Shown: piece after piece, positions 9,750-18,329 of the stretch
Numbering within the stretch: the first letter of the stretch is position 1
Layout: each line of letters begins with the position of its first letter
Source: JAYYZW01 sp965217605
GTDB taxonomy: Bacteria; Pseudomonadota; Gammaproteobacteria; Ga0077536
NCBI GenBank assembly: GCA_965217605.1
Contig: CBDCJB010000001.1
Span: 248,001 to 312,000 of the forward strand
Direction: 5' to 3'
DNA length: 64,000 nucleotides
Program-made: the position numbers and the translations under genes
The notes under the pieces: generated by a model
Told to the model about the DNA's origin: nothing
The model's input: the letters and a program-made list of their open reading frames with translations, nothing else
The model's database searches: none

Positions 9750-9887
9750 TCAGCTATCGAGAGCCGGGCGTCGGTCCGTGAGCGGAAATGCTTTCTGATA
9801 GGTATGCGCCGCCGCCATGACCTGTGCGTCCTTGCCGTGAGGCCCGAGGATCTGCAAGCCGACCGGCAGACCCGACCCAGAAAAGTC
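9750..9887 (-). pseudogene. 3' remnant of an amidase-signature gene
   Basis: Read on the minus strand, about 45 codons encode a typical amidase/GatA-family C-terminus (SGLPVGLQILGPHGKDA, then AAAHTYQ) ending at a TGA. An in-frame TAG lies immediately upstream and no amidase sequence precedes it, so only the tail of the gene remains. It fills much of the gap between PQQ dehydrogenase A and the SnoaL-like gene. Confidence 0.7.
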
Positions 9888-9991
9888 CTAGGCGTCAGAA
9901 CTCCGGAGGAATATCTTGCCGCAGCTTAATCAACTCTGTCGCACTTCACTTGGAAATCTAAGCGGCGCTGCGCTAGTAGGGTTAGCCTTCA

Positions 9992-10426
9992 CTAGTCTTC
10001 GCTTTTGAGGTGTTGGCTCATATCTCCAACGAAGGGTTGGTGGACAACGGTTTTAGAGAAACGCCAGCTCCCATTCTCTTTGACGAATTCATCGTGATAG
10101 TGCCCCGAGAATATCGGCTGAAGCGGTAACGAATCTGTCTGCTGAAGTACCGTAACGTATCGCTGACCCTTGGCTGTACCGCCTTTTTCATCGATGGACA
10201 GCTCAATATTCGTGTTTACATGTCTCGTTCTCGGCGTTCCGTCTTCGTAGATGATTGCTTTAGAAATTACGTTGTCGAAAACCTCTTTAAAACCCCGATT
10301 AGGCTTCGAGCCCTCCATGTACCATTCACCTTTTTCGAAAAGCGCTGCAAATCCATCAATGTCACCACTATCGACTCTGTGACTGTATTGATTCAATAGA
10401 CTCATAATTTCATCTTTATCTGACAT
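9992..10426 (-). CDS. SnoaL-like / NTF2-fold protein
   Basis: A 144-residue protein of the SnoaL-like NTF2-fold superfamily, recognised from the N-terminal pattern SLLNQYSHRVDSGDIDGFAAL, the middle RHVNTNIEL segment and the C-terminal GSWRFSKTVVHQPF. Members include polyketide cyclases, dehydratases and small subunits of ring-hydroxylating dioxygenases, so a role in aromatic or steroid metabolism is possible but unproven. The gene is AT-rich compared with its surroundings. It sits alone, with an amidase remnant downstream and an IS4-type element beginning about 75 bases upstream of its start. Confidence 0.75.
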   Translation of the reverse strand: MSDKDEIMSLLNQYSHRVDSGDIDGFAALFEKGEWYMEGSKPNRGFKEVFDNVISKAIIYEDGTPRTRHVNTNIELSIDEKGGTAKGQRYVTVLQQTDSLPLQPIFSGHYHDEFVKENGSWRFSKTVVHQPFVGDMSQHLKSED

Positions 10427-10613
10427 GACGTTGTTACCTCGTTACTAGTGAAACCGGTCCTCGAAGCGAATCTCGGTTGCCGCCTAACGACCAAGCCTAA
10501 GGTATCCCCACGAATGTGAGGAGAAAAGTGATCTAAAACAGAGGGATAGCAGCGCATCGTGTTCTCTGATCCAATGATCGTTACCACACGTAACATCGGG
10601 CAGAGGAAACACG

Positions 10614-11681
10614 ATGCGCATACTCAAAGTATTACATAGAACCGTATTCGACTCAGTCCCTTCCATTCACCAAACTCGCGGCCGTGCATTGGCGGTAACC
10701 GTGGCGTCATTATTAGGTGGCGCCTTCCTTACCGTAACCGCGCTCGGACGCGGACTCGATAGCGCGGCACGAACCAAACACAACATCAAACGCGTCGACC
10801 GATTAGTCTCCAACCCGCACCTACAACGTGAACGGCTCAGCCTCTACCGGGCCTTGTGTCATCGTCTCTGCCAACACCTCCCTCAACCCGTCATCATCAT
10901 CGACTGGTCCGATATCATCCAACAACAACGGATCATGCTGATCCGTGCAGCGCTGGTCGTCGACGGGCGGGCTATCCCACTGTATGAAGCCGCCTATCCC
11001 TTAAAGCACTACAACAAACCGCGTACCCATCAGCGCTTCTTATTGGAATTGAGCACCTTGCTGCCCGCACACTGCGTCCCGATTATCGTCACTGATGCGG
11101 GCTTTCGTGGACCCAGGACGCGCACGACACGCCGCGATCACGATGCCCGCCCGGCGCCGGATCTGGTCGAGCGTCACTTCGTGGCTTCGCGGCCGGACGC
11201 ACTGTGGGTTGCTGACGTGACCTACGTGCCGACGTGGGCGGGGTTCGTGTATCTGGCGGTTGTCGTCGATGCATTCAGTCGGCGCGTCGTAGGCGGGTCG
11301 ATGGCGACGCATCTGCGCACTGAGCTCGTGCTCGAGGCGCTCAACATGGCGCTATGGCAGCGTCGACCGAAGAATGTGATCCATCACAGTGACCAGGGCT
11401 GCCAGTACACTTCGTTCGCCTTCGGCAAGCGCTGCCGGTTAATGGGTGTACAACCGTCGATGGGATCGGTCGGCGATTGCTACGATAACGCGATGGCCGA
11501 GAGCTTCTTCGCGACGCTCGAATGCGAACTCATCGACCGCCACAGTTTCAAGACGCAGGCCGACGCGAAGATGGCGATCTTCGCGTTCATCGAAGGCGGG
11601 TACAACCCACACCGTCGTCACTCATCCCTCGGTCAGCAATCACCGCTAAACTATGAAAATAATTATCAACAGGCTGCTTGA
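10614..11681 (+). pseudogene. In-frame IS4-IS3 transposase chimera
   Basis: A 355-codon open frame made of two unrelated transposases. Residues 1-163 are the N-terminal half of an IS4-family DDE transposase, with the first Asp in IIIDWSD and the second in VTDAGFRGP. From about residue 164 the sequence is the catalytic half of an IS3-group orfB: VADVTYVPTW, HHSDQGCQYTS, GSVGDCYDNAMAESFF, ending in HRRHSSLGQQSPLNY. Neither part is a complete transposase: the IS4 part lacks its catalytic Glu, and the IS3 part lacks its N-terminal region. The frame is kept across the junction by chance or by selection; the former is more likely. Confidence 0.8.
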
Positions 11682-11720
11682 AACCCAAGCGCCATACCGT
11701 CCACGGAAACGGGGCAACTC

Positions 11721-12056
11721 CAGCAGATCGAGTTGTCTTTTCGTGACCTGAAAAGTGACCGCTTCGGCTTGGGTTTCTCGCTCACTCGAACAACGCGCAT
11801 CGACCGACTCAATAGCCTGCTCCTGATCGGCACCTTGGCTACGTTATGTTTATGGTGGCTCGGTTTACTCGCGCGCGCAAAGCAATGGCATCTACACTTC
11901 CAGGCCAACACCGTCCAACATCGTAACGTGCTTTCTGCAACCTTCCTTGGCAGAGAGGTCTTGGCGCGAAACGATTACGGCTTCAGTTTCAAAGACCTGA
12001 TCCGGGCACATCGACAACTACTCGAAGCTATCGAATCCGCCCATCAACTCGACTAA
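11721..12056 (+). pseudogene. C-terminal remnant of the IS4 transposase
   Basis: This frame begins right after the IS3 fragment and encodes QQIELSFRDLKSDRFGLGFS, the region holding the catalytic Glu of IS4 transposases, then the hydrophobic LLLIGTLATLCLWWLGLL tail. It is the 3' end of the same gene whose 5' half begins at 10614; about a hundred or more central residues are missing between them. Confidence 0.75.
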
Positions 12057-12198
12057 TTCGTGGGGATCCATCAGCGACCAGGCTAACCGGCGTGCCGCGA
12101 GAATAGGAAGTATAACGCCCGCATTCATGCGATGACGCGCGGGTTGGAGCGCGGTTGACGAAGGCGGAAGTGGGGCAGACGTAGGTGTTGGTGTCGAG

Positions 12199-12977
12199 TT
12201 AATCGTTACGCCGCTGTCCGTAGCTGATAAAGGCCCCCGCAGTGGCTTTTCCATCGATAGTCGTCCATACGAACGCCCCGATGTTTCGTTGCCGCCGTGA
12301 GCACATCCCGTGTGGCACCATCCAACGCTCGATGAACGCGCACGTGATTGTAGTAATCCTGAAAATTACTAAAGTTCTGCCGCAGACCATGGGAGCTCCA
12401 GAACGGTACGCAATCGAGAAATTCGCGCCGGATGGTGCCGACCAATCTCTCAATGAACGGGTGAGATAAAGGGACGTAGGGGACGGTCTTGATCTCGGTT
12501 ACTTCCAGAACCCGGCCCAGGAGGATAGTGCTTGTCGATCTCCACGCCGAAAATGAACAAAATTTGCTCGGCTATCCGACGGCAGCCGAAGCGTGGATTG
12601 TTTCGTTTCATCCCAACGATGGCCGCAATAAGCTCGGGAGGAGGTCCTTTCGGGCCTGGTTTTCCACGGCGTTTAGTCGTGAATAGCAATCGATATTTCT
12701 GGTTCACGAGTGTACGGTGAAAGCCCATGATGGTAGATGGCTTTAGGACGATGGTGCAGCGTACGAGTCGGACTGGGCGCATGAAGCAAGCACAGAGTCC
12801 AGCCATGGCTCGGTCCATCGGGCGAAGATTCGGAGCGCGCGCTCGCGAGCGATTGAGAACGAGCAGTTGATGTTTGACCAGGAGCGATTCTGCGACCACC
12901 GAGCGGACGCCGCCTGGTCCCAGCAATTTAGCAACCGTCACCAGGAGATGGATGAATAGGAAAACCGTGTCTCGCAT
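12199..12977 (-). pseudogene. IS481/IS3-like integrase with internal deletion
   Basis: Minus-strand remains of a DDE integrase-type transposase. The N-terminal 150 or so codons (12977 down to about 12490) are recognisable from FLFIHLLVTVAKLLGPGG, KHQLLVLNRSR, RGKPGPKGP and NPRFGCRRIAEQI. The C-terminal part reappears in another frame (about 12490-12206) with IERLVGTIRREFLD and YYNHVRVHRALDGA. The segment between, which should hold the DD of the catalytic triad, is deleted and the frame is shifted, so the gene is dead. Confidence 0.75.
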
Positions 12978-13051
12978 CCCATTATCGTATCCAGCAAGAC
13001 GACTCTGACAAGACTGGTAAATTAAAATCTTTTCTGTTCAAAATTGGAATT

Positions 13052-13204
13052 CGCCTCCCACAGGTGACCGCCGTTCCGGTCAAACGCGCAGGGCGACCGG
13101 AAGAGTTGGCGGCGACAGTCGCCTTTCTCGCATCGATGCAAGCCGGCTACATCACCGGGGAAGTGATCCAAATGGACGGCGGCGCAACGCTCGCGCTCTG
13201 CTGA
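13052..13204 (+). pseudogene. 3' remnant of a short-chain dehydrogenase
   Basis: About 50 codons that encode a typical SDR C-terminus (KRAGRPEELAATVAFLAS, GYITGEVIQMDGG) and stop at TGA 13202-13204. The cofactor-binding and catalytic parts are absent. It lies 16 bases before an intact SDR, so an operon of two SDR genes was probably cut by the transposon debris upstream. Confidence 0.75.
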
Positions 13205-13220
13205 ACGAGGGAGAGAAACA

Positions 13221-14009
13221 ATGGACTACCTGCACGAGTTATTCGGCGTGACCGGGAAGAGAGTGCTGATTACGGGCGGCAGCCGCGGGATCGGACTCGC
13301 TATCGCCGAGGGCTTCGTCCGTGCCGGTGCGCGCGTGTATATATCCTCGCGCGACGCCGATGCGTGCAACGAAGCAGCGGGAACATTGCAGCGGTTAGGC
13401 GTGTGCGTCGCCTTGCCGTCAAACGTAGCGACGAGCGATGGGCGAGCACGCCTCGTCGAGCTACTCAAATCGCATGAATCTTCGCTCGACGTCCTCATCA
13501 ACAACGCCGGCGCTATGTGGGCGGCGCCGATCGCGGACTATCCGGAATCGGGCTGGGACAAGGTATACGACCTGAACGTGAAGGGCGTTTTCTTCCTGAT
13601 CCAGGCACTGTTGCCGATGATGGCGAGCGCGGCGCAACCCACTGATCCCGCGCGCATCATCAACGTGGGCTCGATCAATGCATTGCGTATTCCGACGCAC
13701 GAAACCTACGCGTACGTAAGCTCCAAGGCCGCGCTGCATCAGCTCACGCGCCACCTCGCTGCCCAACTCGCGTCGCGGTCCATCACCGCCAACGTGATTG
13801 CGCCTGGGCTCTTCCCAAGCAAGCTCCTGGCACCCGACATCGAGCGCAAAGGCGAGGAGACGCTCACAGCACCCATTCCGCTGAAACGGCTCGCAGGGGA
13901 CCTCGATTTGGCTGCCGCGAGTCTCTATCTCGCTTCCAAAGCCGGATCTTATCTAACGGGCGTGGTCCTGCCGGTCGATGGCGGACTGGCAACCACGGTA
14001 TGCTCTTGA
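13221..14009 (+). CDS. Short-chain dehydrogenase/reductase (RhlG-like)
   Basis: A 262-residue classical SDR. The NAD(P) loop is TGGSRGIG (18-25), NNAG follows near residue 95, and the catalytic pair is Tyr165-x3-Lys169 in YVSSKAA. The family reduces or oxidises keto/hydroxy groups; the overall pattern, with an N-terminal extension (MDYLHELFGVTGKRVLITGG), resembles RhlG and gluconate-5-dehydrogenase-type members. AGGGAGAGAAACA precedes the ATG. It follows the remnant of another SDR and precedes a broken GntR regulator and the acyl-CoA operon, so a role in fatty or branched-acid breakdown is plausible but unproven. Confidence 0.87.
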   Translation: MDYLHELFGVTGKRVLITGGSRGIGLAIAEGFVRAGARVYISSRDADACNEAAGTLQRLGVCVALPSNVATSDGRARLVELLKSHESSLDVLINNAGAMWAAPIADYPESGWDKVYDLNVKGVFFLIQALLPMMASAAQPTDPARIINVGSINALRIPTHETYAYVSSKAALHQLTRHLAAQLASRSITANVIAPGLFPSKLLAPDIERKGEETLTAPIPLKRLAGDLDLAAASLYLASKAGSYLTGVVLPVDGGLATTVCS

Positions 14010-14066
14010 AAGCGGTCGGGGTTAGCACCGATTAGGCTTTCTGGGAGGCGTCCAGAAAGGGCGGGG

Positions 14067-14732
14067 TACGTTTGGATCGACGCGGTGGTAAAGTCACTCG
14101 GCGTCAGCACCGCGCCCGTTCGCGAAAGGCTGCTCGTGTTGTAAAGCGAGTCCTTCGTGCGCCTGATTCCACGACGCGGTTTCGTCGTCAACGGATTCAG
14201 CAAGGGTGACCTCCTCGACCTCTTCTGGGCGCAGGCCACACTTGGCGCCGAGCTTGCCGCTCGTGCCGCGACCAAGATGTCGAAGGAGGACTTCGCGCAC
14301 CTGAAGGAAATCCAGGCGCGGCACGACGACGCGTTCAAATCGGGCGATCAGGCGATTGTTGCGCGCTTGGGACATCACTTCCATCGGGCGATCAACCTGG
14401 GCGCAAAGACGCCCCGTCTCGCACTCTTGCTCGGCAGTCTGACCAGGCAGCTGCCCAACCGCTTCTACGCAAGCATCGAGGGTCAGCTCAAGGACGCGAT
14501 CGAATACCATCCGATGATCATCGACGCGCTGCGCATGCGCGATTCGGACTCGGCCCGTTCGCTGATGCATCGGCATATCATGCGCGGTGGCGAGCACCTC
14601 GTCGCCGCGCTTGAGCGCAAAGGCACGTCGAGGCCTTCACAAGGCGAAGCTGCTGCCGTACCCGCCAAAGTAAAGGCCGGGTCACCGAAGGCGAAGAAGC
14701 CCAGGGCGAAGGCCAGGCCCGCGCGCCGGTAG
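14067..14732 (+). pseudogene. Broken GntR/FCD-family regulator
   Basis: The C-terminal effector domain of an FCD-type GntR regulator is intact (about 190 codons from 14157), ending in an Ala/Lys/Arg-rich tail. The upstream winged-helix DNA-binding part is visible in the same frame as KSLGVSTAPVRERLLVL but is followed by a TAA at 14142-14144 and lacks its beginning. A GTG at 14157 could give a protein of 191 residues without a DNA-binding domain. It lies just upstream of the CitE-MaoC-ligase-dehydrogenase operon, which it may once have controlled. Confidence 0.7.
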
Positions 14733-14892
14733 TCGCACCCCGCAAGAGGGGTAGAGCGCCGCCGGTGCACGCCTCGTATCGCTGCTACGTCGAACCCGTT
14801 TGCGCGTGGTCGTTGGGACGCTTCCTGCCTTCGTGCGTGCCGTCCGCTGACCGGCATCCCCGGTCATCGGCACCCGGCGCGCCACGACACAG

Positions 14893-14938
14893 TTGACGTC
14901 CCTACCCACGATAATATATTGCGCATAATGCACGTGCA
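14893..14938 (+). promoter_or_regulatory. Candidate sigma-70 promoter and operator of the acyl-CoA operon
   Basis: TTGACG at 14893-14898 and TATATT at 14915-14920 are separated by 16 bases, a good match to a housekeeping promoter. The perfect palindrome TGCACGTGCA at 14929-14938 covers the expected start of transcription and could be an operator, for instance for the adjacent GntR-type regulator. A strong Shine-Dalgarno GGGGAGG follows before the ATG at 14963. No experimental support is implied. Confidence 0.55.
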
Positions 14939-14962
14939 CTGACGCGTGGGGAGGAAAGCTTA

Positions 14963-15856
14963 ATGCGACCGATGCGATCCCTGTTGTTCATGCCCGGCCA
15001 TCGCGAGACGTGGCCCGCCAAGGCCGTGGCGGCCGGCGTCGACGGCATTATCCTCGACATGGAGGACTCGGTACCTGCGAACCTCAAGGAAGAAGCGCGC
15101 GGGAAAGTGGCGGCTTCCATCCGGGCACTTGCGGCGGGCGGGCGCAAAGTCGGTGTCTACGTCCGAGCGAACTCGTTGGAGTCGGGCATTGCTGGCGACG
15201 ACATCGAGAAGCTCGCGATTCCGGGTCTCGATGGCTTCATGCTGCCCAAGACCTACGGCGAGCGTGATGTTATCGCCTTCGATGCCCTCGTCACGCACTA
15301 CGAGCGCCGCAACGGCGTCGCGCCGGGGACCATCGAGTTCATCCTCTCGCTCGAGACAGCGCAGGCCTATGCGGCATGCGAGAAGATGCTCGCCGCATCG
15401 CCACGTGTGGCGACGTTGTTTGCAGGCACCGCGAAGAACGCCGATGTAACACGCAATATCGGGTTCAAGTACTCCGACGAAGGCATGGAGACGCTGTACC
15501 TCCGCAGCCGTGTCGTCCTGGCAGTGCGGGCAGCAGGCCTCGACTTCCCGCTCTTCGGTGTCTACGAGGACATTCACAATCTCGAGGGCGCGCGCCGCTT
15601 TGCCGAGCTCAACCACCAGTTGGGCTACCGCGGCTGGGTGCTGCTACATCCATCGCACATTCCGATCGCCAATGAGGTCTTCACGCCGTCGGCGACCGAC
15701 GTGGCCTACTACACCGGCATGATCGAGGCGTTCGAAAAGGCCGAGCGGTTGGGCAACGCCGCGACCATGTACGAAGGCGTGCACATCGACTACGCACACG
15801 TGAAGACGGCAGAGTCGGTGCTCGCGCTCCACAAGGTGCTGACGCAAACCCCTTAG
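14963..15856 (+). CDS. HpcH/HpaI aldolase, CitE-like CoA-ester lyase
   Basis: A 297-residue protein of the CitE/malyl-CoA lyase group, (beta/alpha)8 barrels that cleave or hydrolyse acyl-CoA thioesters using Mg2+. Recognised from RSLLFMPGHRE at the N-terminus, IILDMEDSVP (metal and substrate region, about residues 29-38), EFILSLETAQA and LFAGTAKNADV. It heads a four-gene set, with a MaoC hydratase 28 bases downstream, then an acyl-CoA ligase and an acyl-CoA dehydrogenase. That order fits breakdown of a short branched or dicarboxylic acid ending in C-C cleavage. Whether it is a malyl-, citramalyl- or other acyl-CoA lyase is open. Confidence 0.85.
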   Translation: MRPMRSLLFMPGHRETWPAKAVAAGVDGIILDMEDSVPANLKEEARGKVAASIRALAAGGRKVGVYVRANSLESGIAGDDIEKLAIPGLDGFMLPKTYGERDVIAFDALVTHYERRNGVAPGTIEFILSLETAQAYAACEKMLAASPRVATLFAGTAKNADVTRNIGFKYSDEGMETLYLRSRVVLAVRAAGLDFPLFGVYEDIHNLEGARRFAELNHQLGYRGWVLLHPSHIPIANEVFTPSATDVAYYTGMIEAFEKAERLGNAATMYEGVHIDYAHVKTAESVLALHKVLTQTP

Positions 15857-15884
15857 ACAAGCGCCATTCGAGGACGAGAAAACC

Positions 15885-16352
15885 ATGGCCGGAAAATATT
15901 GCGAAGAGTTGACGCCCGGGCTCGTCATCGACCACTCGACGCGACGCACCGTCAGCGAAGACGACAATATCCTGTTCTCCGCGATCACTCACAACACGGC
16001 GCCGCTGCACCTCGACGAGGAGTACGCGAAGACGAGCATCTATGGGCGTCGCATCATGAACAGCATGTACACGCTGGGTCCCGTGTGCGGCGTCATCGTT
16101 GGCGATCTTACGCAGGGCACGACAATGGCCAACTTGGGCTTCGAGAAAGTCATGTTCCCGAATCCGCTCTTCCCCGGCGAGACCGTCAAGGTGCGTACCG
16201 AGGTCGTGGAACGTCGCGAATCGAAGAAATACCCGCAGGCGGGCATTGTGACCTTCAAGCACATCGGTCTCAACCAGAACGACGTCGTCGTGTACGAATG
16301 CACTCGTATCGGCATGATGCTGAAAAAGCCGGCCGGCGAAGCGAAGGCCTGA
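15885..16352 (+). CDS. MaoC-family acyl-CoA hydratase/dehydratase
   Basis: A 155-residue single hot-dog-fold protein of the MaoC group. The segment SAITHNTAPLHLDEEYA (about residues 26-42) carries the expected catalytic Asp/His-type region, although the classical D-x5-H pattern appears here as N-x4-H. FPNPLFPGETVKVRTEV and the C-terminal YECTRIGMM are also typical. Such enzymes hydrate enoyl- or mesaconyl-CoA. It lies between a CitE-like lyase and an acyl-CoA ligase, which suggests a hydratase that prepares a beta-hydroxyacyl-CoA for the lyase. Confidence 0.85.
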   Translation: MAGKYCEELTPGLVIDHSTRRTVSEDDNILFSAITHNTAPLHLDEEYAKTSIYGRRIMNSMYTLGPVCGVIVGDLTQGTTMANLGFEKVMFPNPLFPGETVKVRTEVVERRESKKYPQAGIVTFKHIGLNQNDVVVYECTRIGMMLKKPAGEAKA

Positions 16353-16357
16353 TCGAC

Positions 16358-18313
16358 ATGCTCGGACGATGTCAATTCGGGAATCCTGACTCGGCGGTGT
16401 GGCAGCCGGGGCCCCAGCACTTCGCACGAAGCAGGCTCGCCGCCGCGATGAAGCGATGGGGCTTCGAAAAGCTCGAGGCGTTCCACCGCGCGTCGGTGGA
16501 CAGTCCCGAGTGGTTCTGGCCCGCCGCCGCCAAAGACCTGGGCATCCCGCTCGTCGGCACGCCGCGTGCGGTGTGCGACGATGCCCGCGGCCGTCTCTTT
16601 CCGAAGTGGTTTGCCGGAGCGAAGCTCAACATCGTCACAAGCTGCGTGGACCGGCACGCGGCCGACCCTGCAAGCGCTGCGCGCGAGGCCGTCGTCTACG
16701 AAGGTGACAGCGGCCAGCGCCGTTCGCTGACCTTCTCAGCGCTGAAGCGCGAAGTCGATCGGTTCGCTGCCGACCTGCGTCATCTCGGAATAGGAAAGGG
16801 CGACCGCGTCGCGCTCTTCATGCCGCCACTTCCCGAGGCCGCAGTAGCGTTGCTCGGCTGCGCACGGATCGGCGCCGTCGTTGTCCCGGCGTTTTCGGGC
16901 TACGGCAGCGAGCCACTGGCGACGCGGCTCAATGCGGCAGACGCAGTGGCGCTCGTCACGGTCGACTACACCACGCGTCGTGGCAAGTCCGTCCCCATGA
17001 AAGCCATCGCCGACGGTGCGGTAGCGCTGTCGCCGAGCGTGCGACATGTCATCGTCGTGCGGTCGAGCGGCGAGACTGTCGAGATGACGCCCGGCCGTGA
17101 CCACGTATGGGGCAAGATCGCGGAAGCGGGCGAGGGCGATTCGTCGATCGCGGAACTCGACCCCAACGATCCGCTCTTCATCATCTATACCTCGGGGACG
17201 ACGGGTGCGCCCAAAGGGATCGTCCATTCGCACATTGGCTATCTCCTGAAGTCCACGATCGACTTCGGCTACGCGTTCGATCTGCAGCAGGATGACGTGC
17301 TGGCGTGGACCGCGGACATGGGTTGGATGCTCGGACCACTGATGATCGTCGCGGGGCTGCACCTCGGTTCGACGATCGTATTGATCGAAGGCGTACCGGA
17401 CTATCCAGAGGTCGACCGCATGTGGCACATCGCCGAACGCAACCAGGCGACGGTGCTCGGCATTGTACCGACGGTGGCACGCGGCTTGCGTGGGCGCATG
17501 AACGGCGGCAGGCCCGATGCGGATCTCTCGACTCTGCGCGCATTTACATCCACGGGCGAGGCATGGGACGAGCCGTCATGGCGCTGGCTCTTCGACGTCG
17601 TCGGCCAATCGCGGCTTCCAATTCTCAACTACACCGGTGGTACGGAGACTGGTGGCGGCATACTGTCGTGTTACACCATCGCGCCTCAGACTCCCGCCTC
17701 GTTCTGCGGCCCGCTGCCAGGTATGGATGTCGACGTCTTCGATGCGTCAGGCAAGCCCACGCAGGACATTGGCGAACTCGTGGTGCTGAACACGTGGCCC
17801 GGCATGACACATTCTTTCTGGCAGGACGACGAGCGCTACCTCAACACGTACTGGAATCGCTGGTCGGACGTCTGGGTCCACGGCGACCTCGCAAGCGTCG
17901 ATGCCGACGGCTACTGGCACATCAACGGACGGTCGGACGACACCTTGAAGATCGGCGGGCGTCGCGTCGGCCCGGCGGAGATCGAATCCGCGCTGGTGAC
18001 GCAGGCGGGTATCGCAGAGGCGGCGGTCATCGGCGTTCCCGACGCAATGAAAGGCCAGCGCGTGGTCGCCTTCGTCGTCGCGCGACCGGATGCCGCAGTA
18101 CCCGGCGAGCGGGAGCTCATTGCGTCCGTCACTGCGATGCTCGGGAAGGGCATGGCGCCTTCCGCGATCTACGTTGTATCGACGCTGCCGAAGACCAAGA
18201 ACGGCAAGATCATGCGACGGGCCATCCGCTCGCGATACGTCGGCGAGCCCGCCGGCGACATGTCGGCGCTCGATCCGATAACGCCGCTCGAATCCATTCC
18301 ACTCCAATCCTGA
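16358..18313 (+). CDS. AMP-dependent acyl-CoA synthetase
   Basis: A 651-residue adenylate-forming ligase of the acetyl-/propionyl-/acetoacetyl-CoA synthetase size class. Motifs seen: YTSGTTGAPKG starting at Tyr277 (AMP-binding core), NYTGGTETGGG (A5-like), HGDLASVDADGYWHINGRSDD (A7/A8 hinge) and KTKNGKIMRR with the catalytic Lys617. The long N-terminal region is like acetyl-CoA synthetase. The ATG at 16358 lies five bases after the MaoC stop; the frame is open far upstream but that stretch overlaps MaoC and is not coding. Role: activating the free acid that feeds the downstream acyl-CoA dehydrogenase. Substrate unknown. Confidence 0.88.
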   Translation: MLGRCQFGNPDSAVWQPGPQHFARSRLAAAMKRWGFEKLEAFHRASVDSPEWFWPAAAKDLGIPLVGTPRAVCDDARGRLFPKWFAGAKLNIVTSCVDRHAADPASAAREAVVYEGDSGQRRSLTFSALKREVDRFAADLRHLGIGKGDRVALFMPPLPEAAVALLGCARIGAVVVPAFSGYGSEPLATRLNAADAVALVTVDYTTRRGKSVPMKAIADGAVALSPSVRHVIVVRSSGETVEMTPGRDHVWGKIAEAGEGDSSIAELDPNDPLFIIYTSGTTGAPKGIVHSHIGYLLKSTIDFGYAFDLQQDDVLAWTADMGWMLGPLMIVAGLHLGSTIVLIEGVPDYPEVDRMWHIAERNQATVLGIVPTVARGLRGRMNGGRPDADLSTLRAFTSTGEAWDEPSWRWLFDVVGQSRLPILNYTGGTETGGGILSCYTIAPQTPASFCGPLPGMDVDVFDASGKPTQDIGELVVLNTWPGMTHSFWQDDERYLNTYWNRWSDVWVHGDLASVDADGYWHINGRSDDTLKIGGRRVGPAEIESALVTQAGIAEAAVIGVPDAMKGQRVVAFVVARPDAAVPGERELIASVTAMLGKGMAPSAIYVVSTLPKTKNGKIMRRAIRSRYVGEPAGDMSALDPITPLESIPLQS

Positions 18314-18329
18314 ACAACCGGGAATCACC

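Larger units (their letters stand above)
10501..12069 (+). mobile_element. IS4-family element disrupted by an IS3-family fragment
   Basis: The ends are suggested by an inverted pair: GGTATCCCCACGAAT at 10501-10515 and ATTCGTGGGGATCC at 12056-12069. The outer parts encode the N- and C-terminal pieces of an IS4 transposase, while about 11102-11722 is the 3' part of an IS3-family orfB with its likely right end. The IS4 middle section is missing, so this is not a simple insertion but an insertion plus deletion. The element is inactive. Confidence 0.7.

Noticed and set aside
15899..18313. 804-codon frame reading through MaoC into the ligase
   Set aside because: The first 150 codons overlap MaoC in another frame and are Arg/His-rich without similarity; the real ligase starts at ATG 16358.
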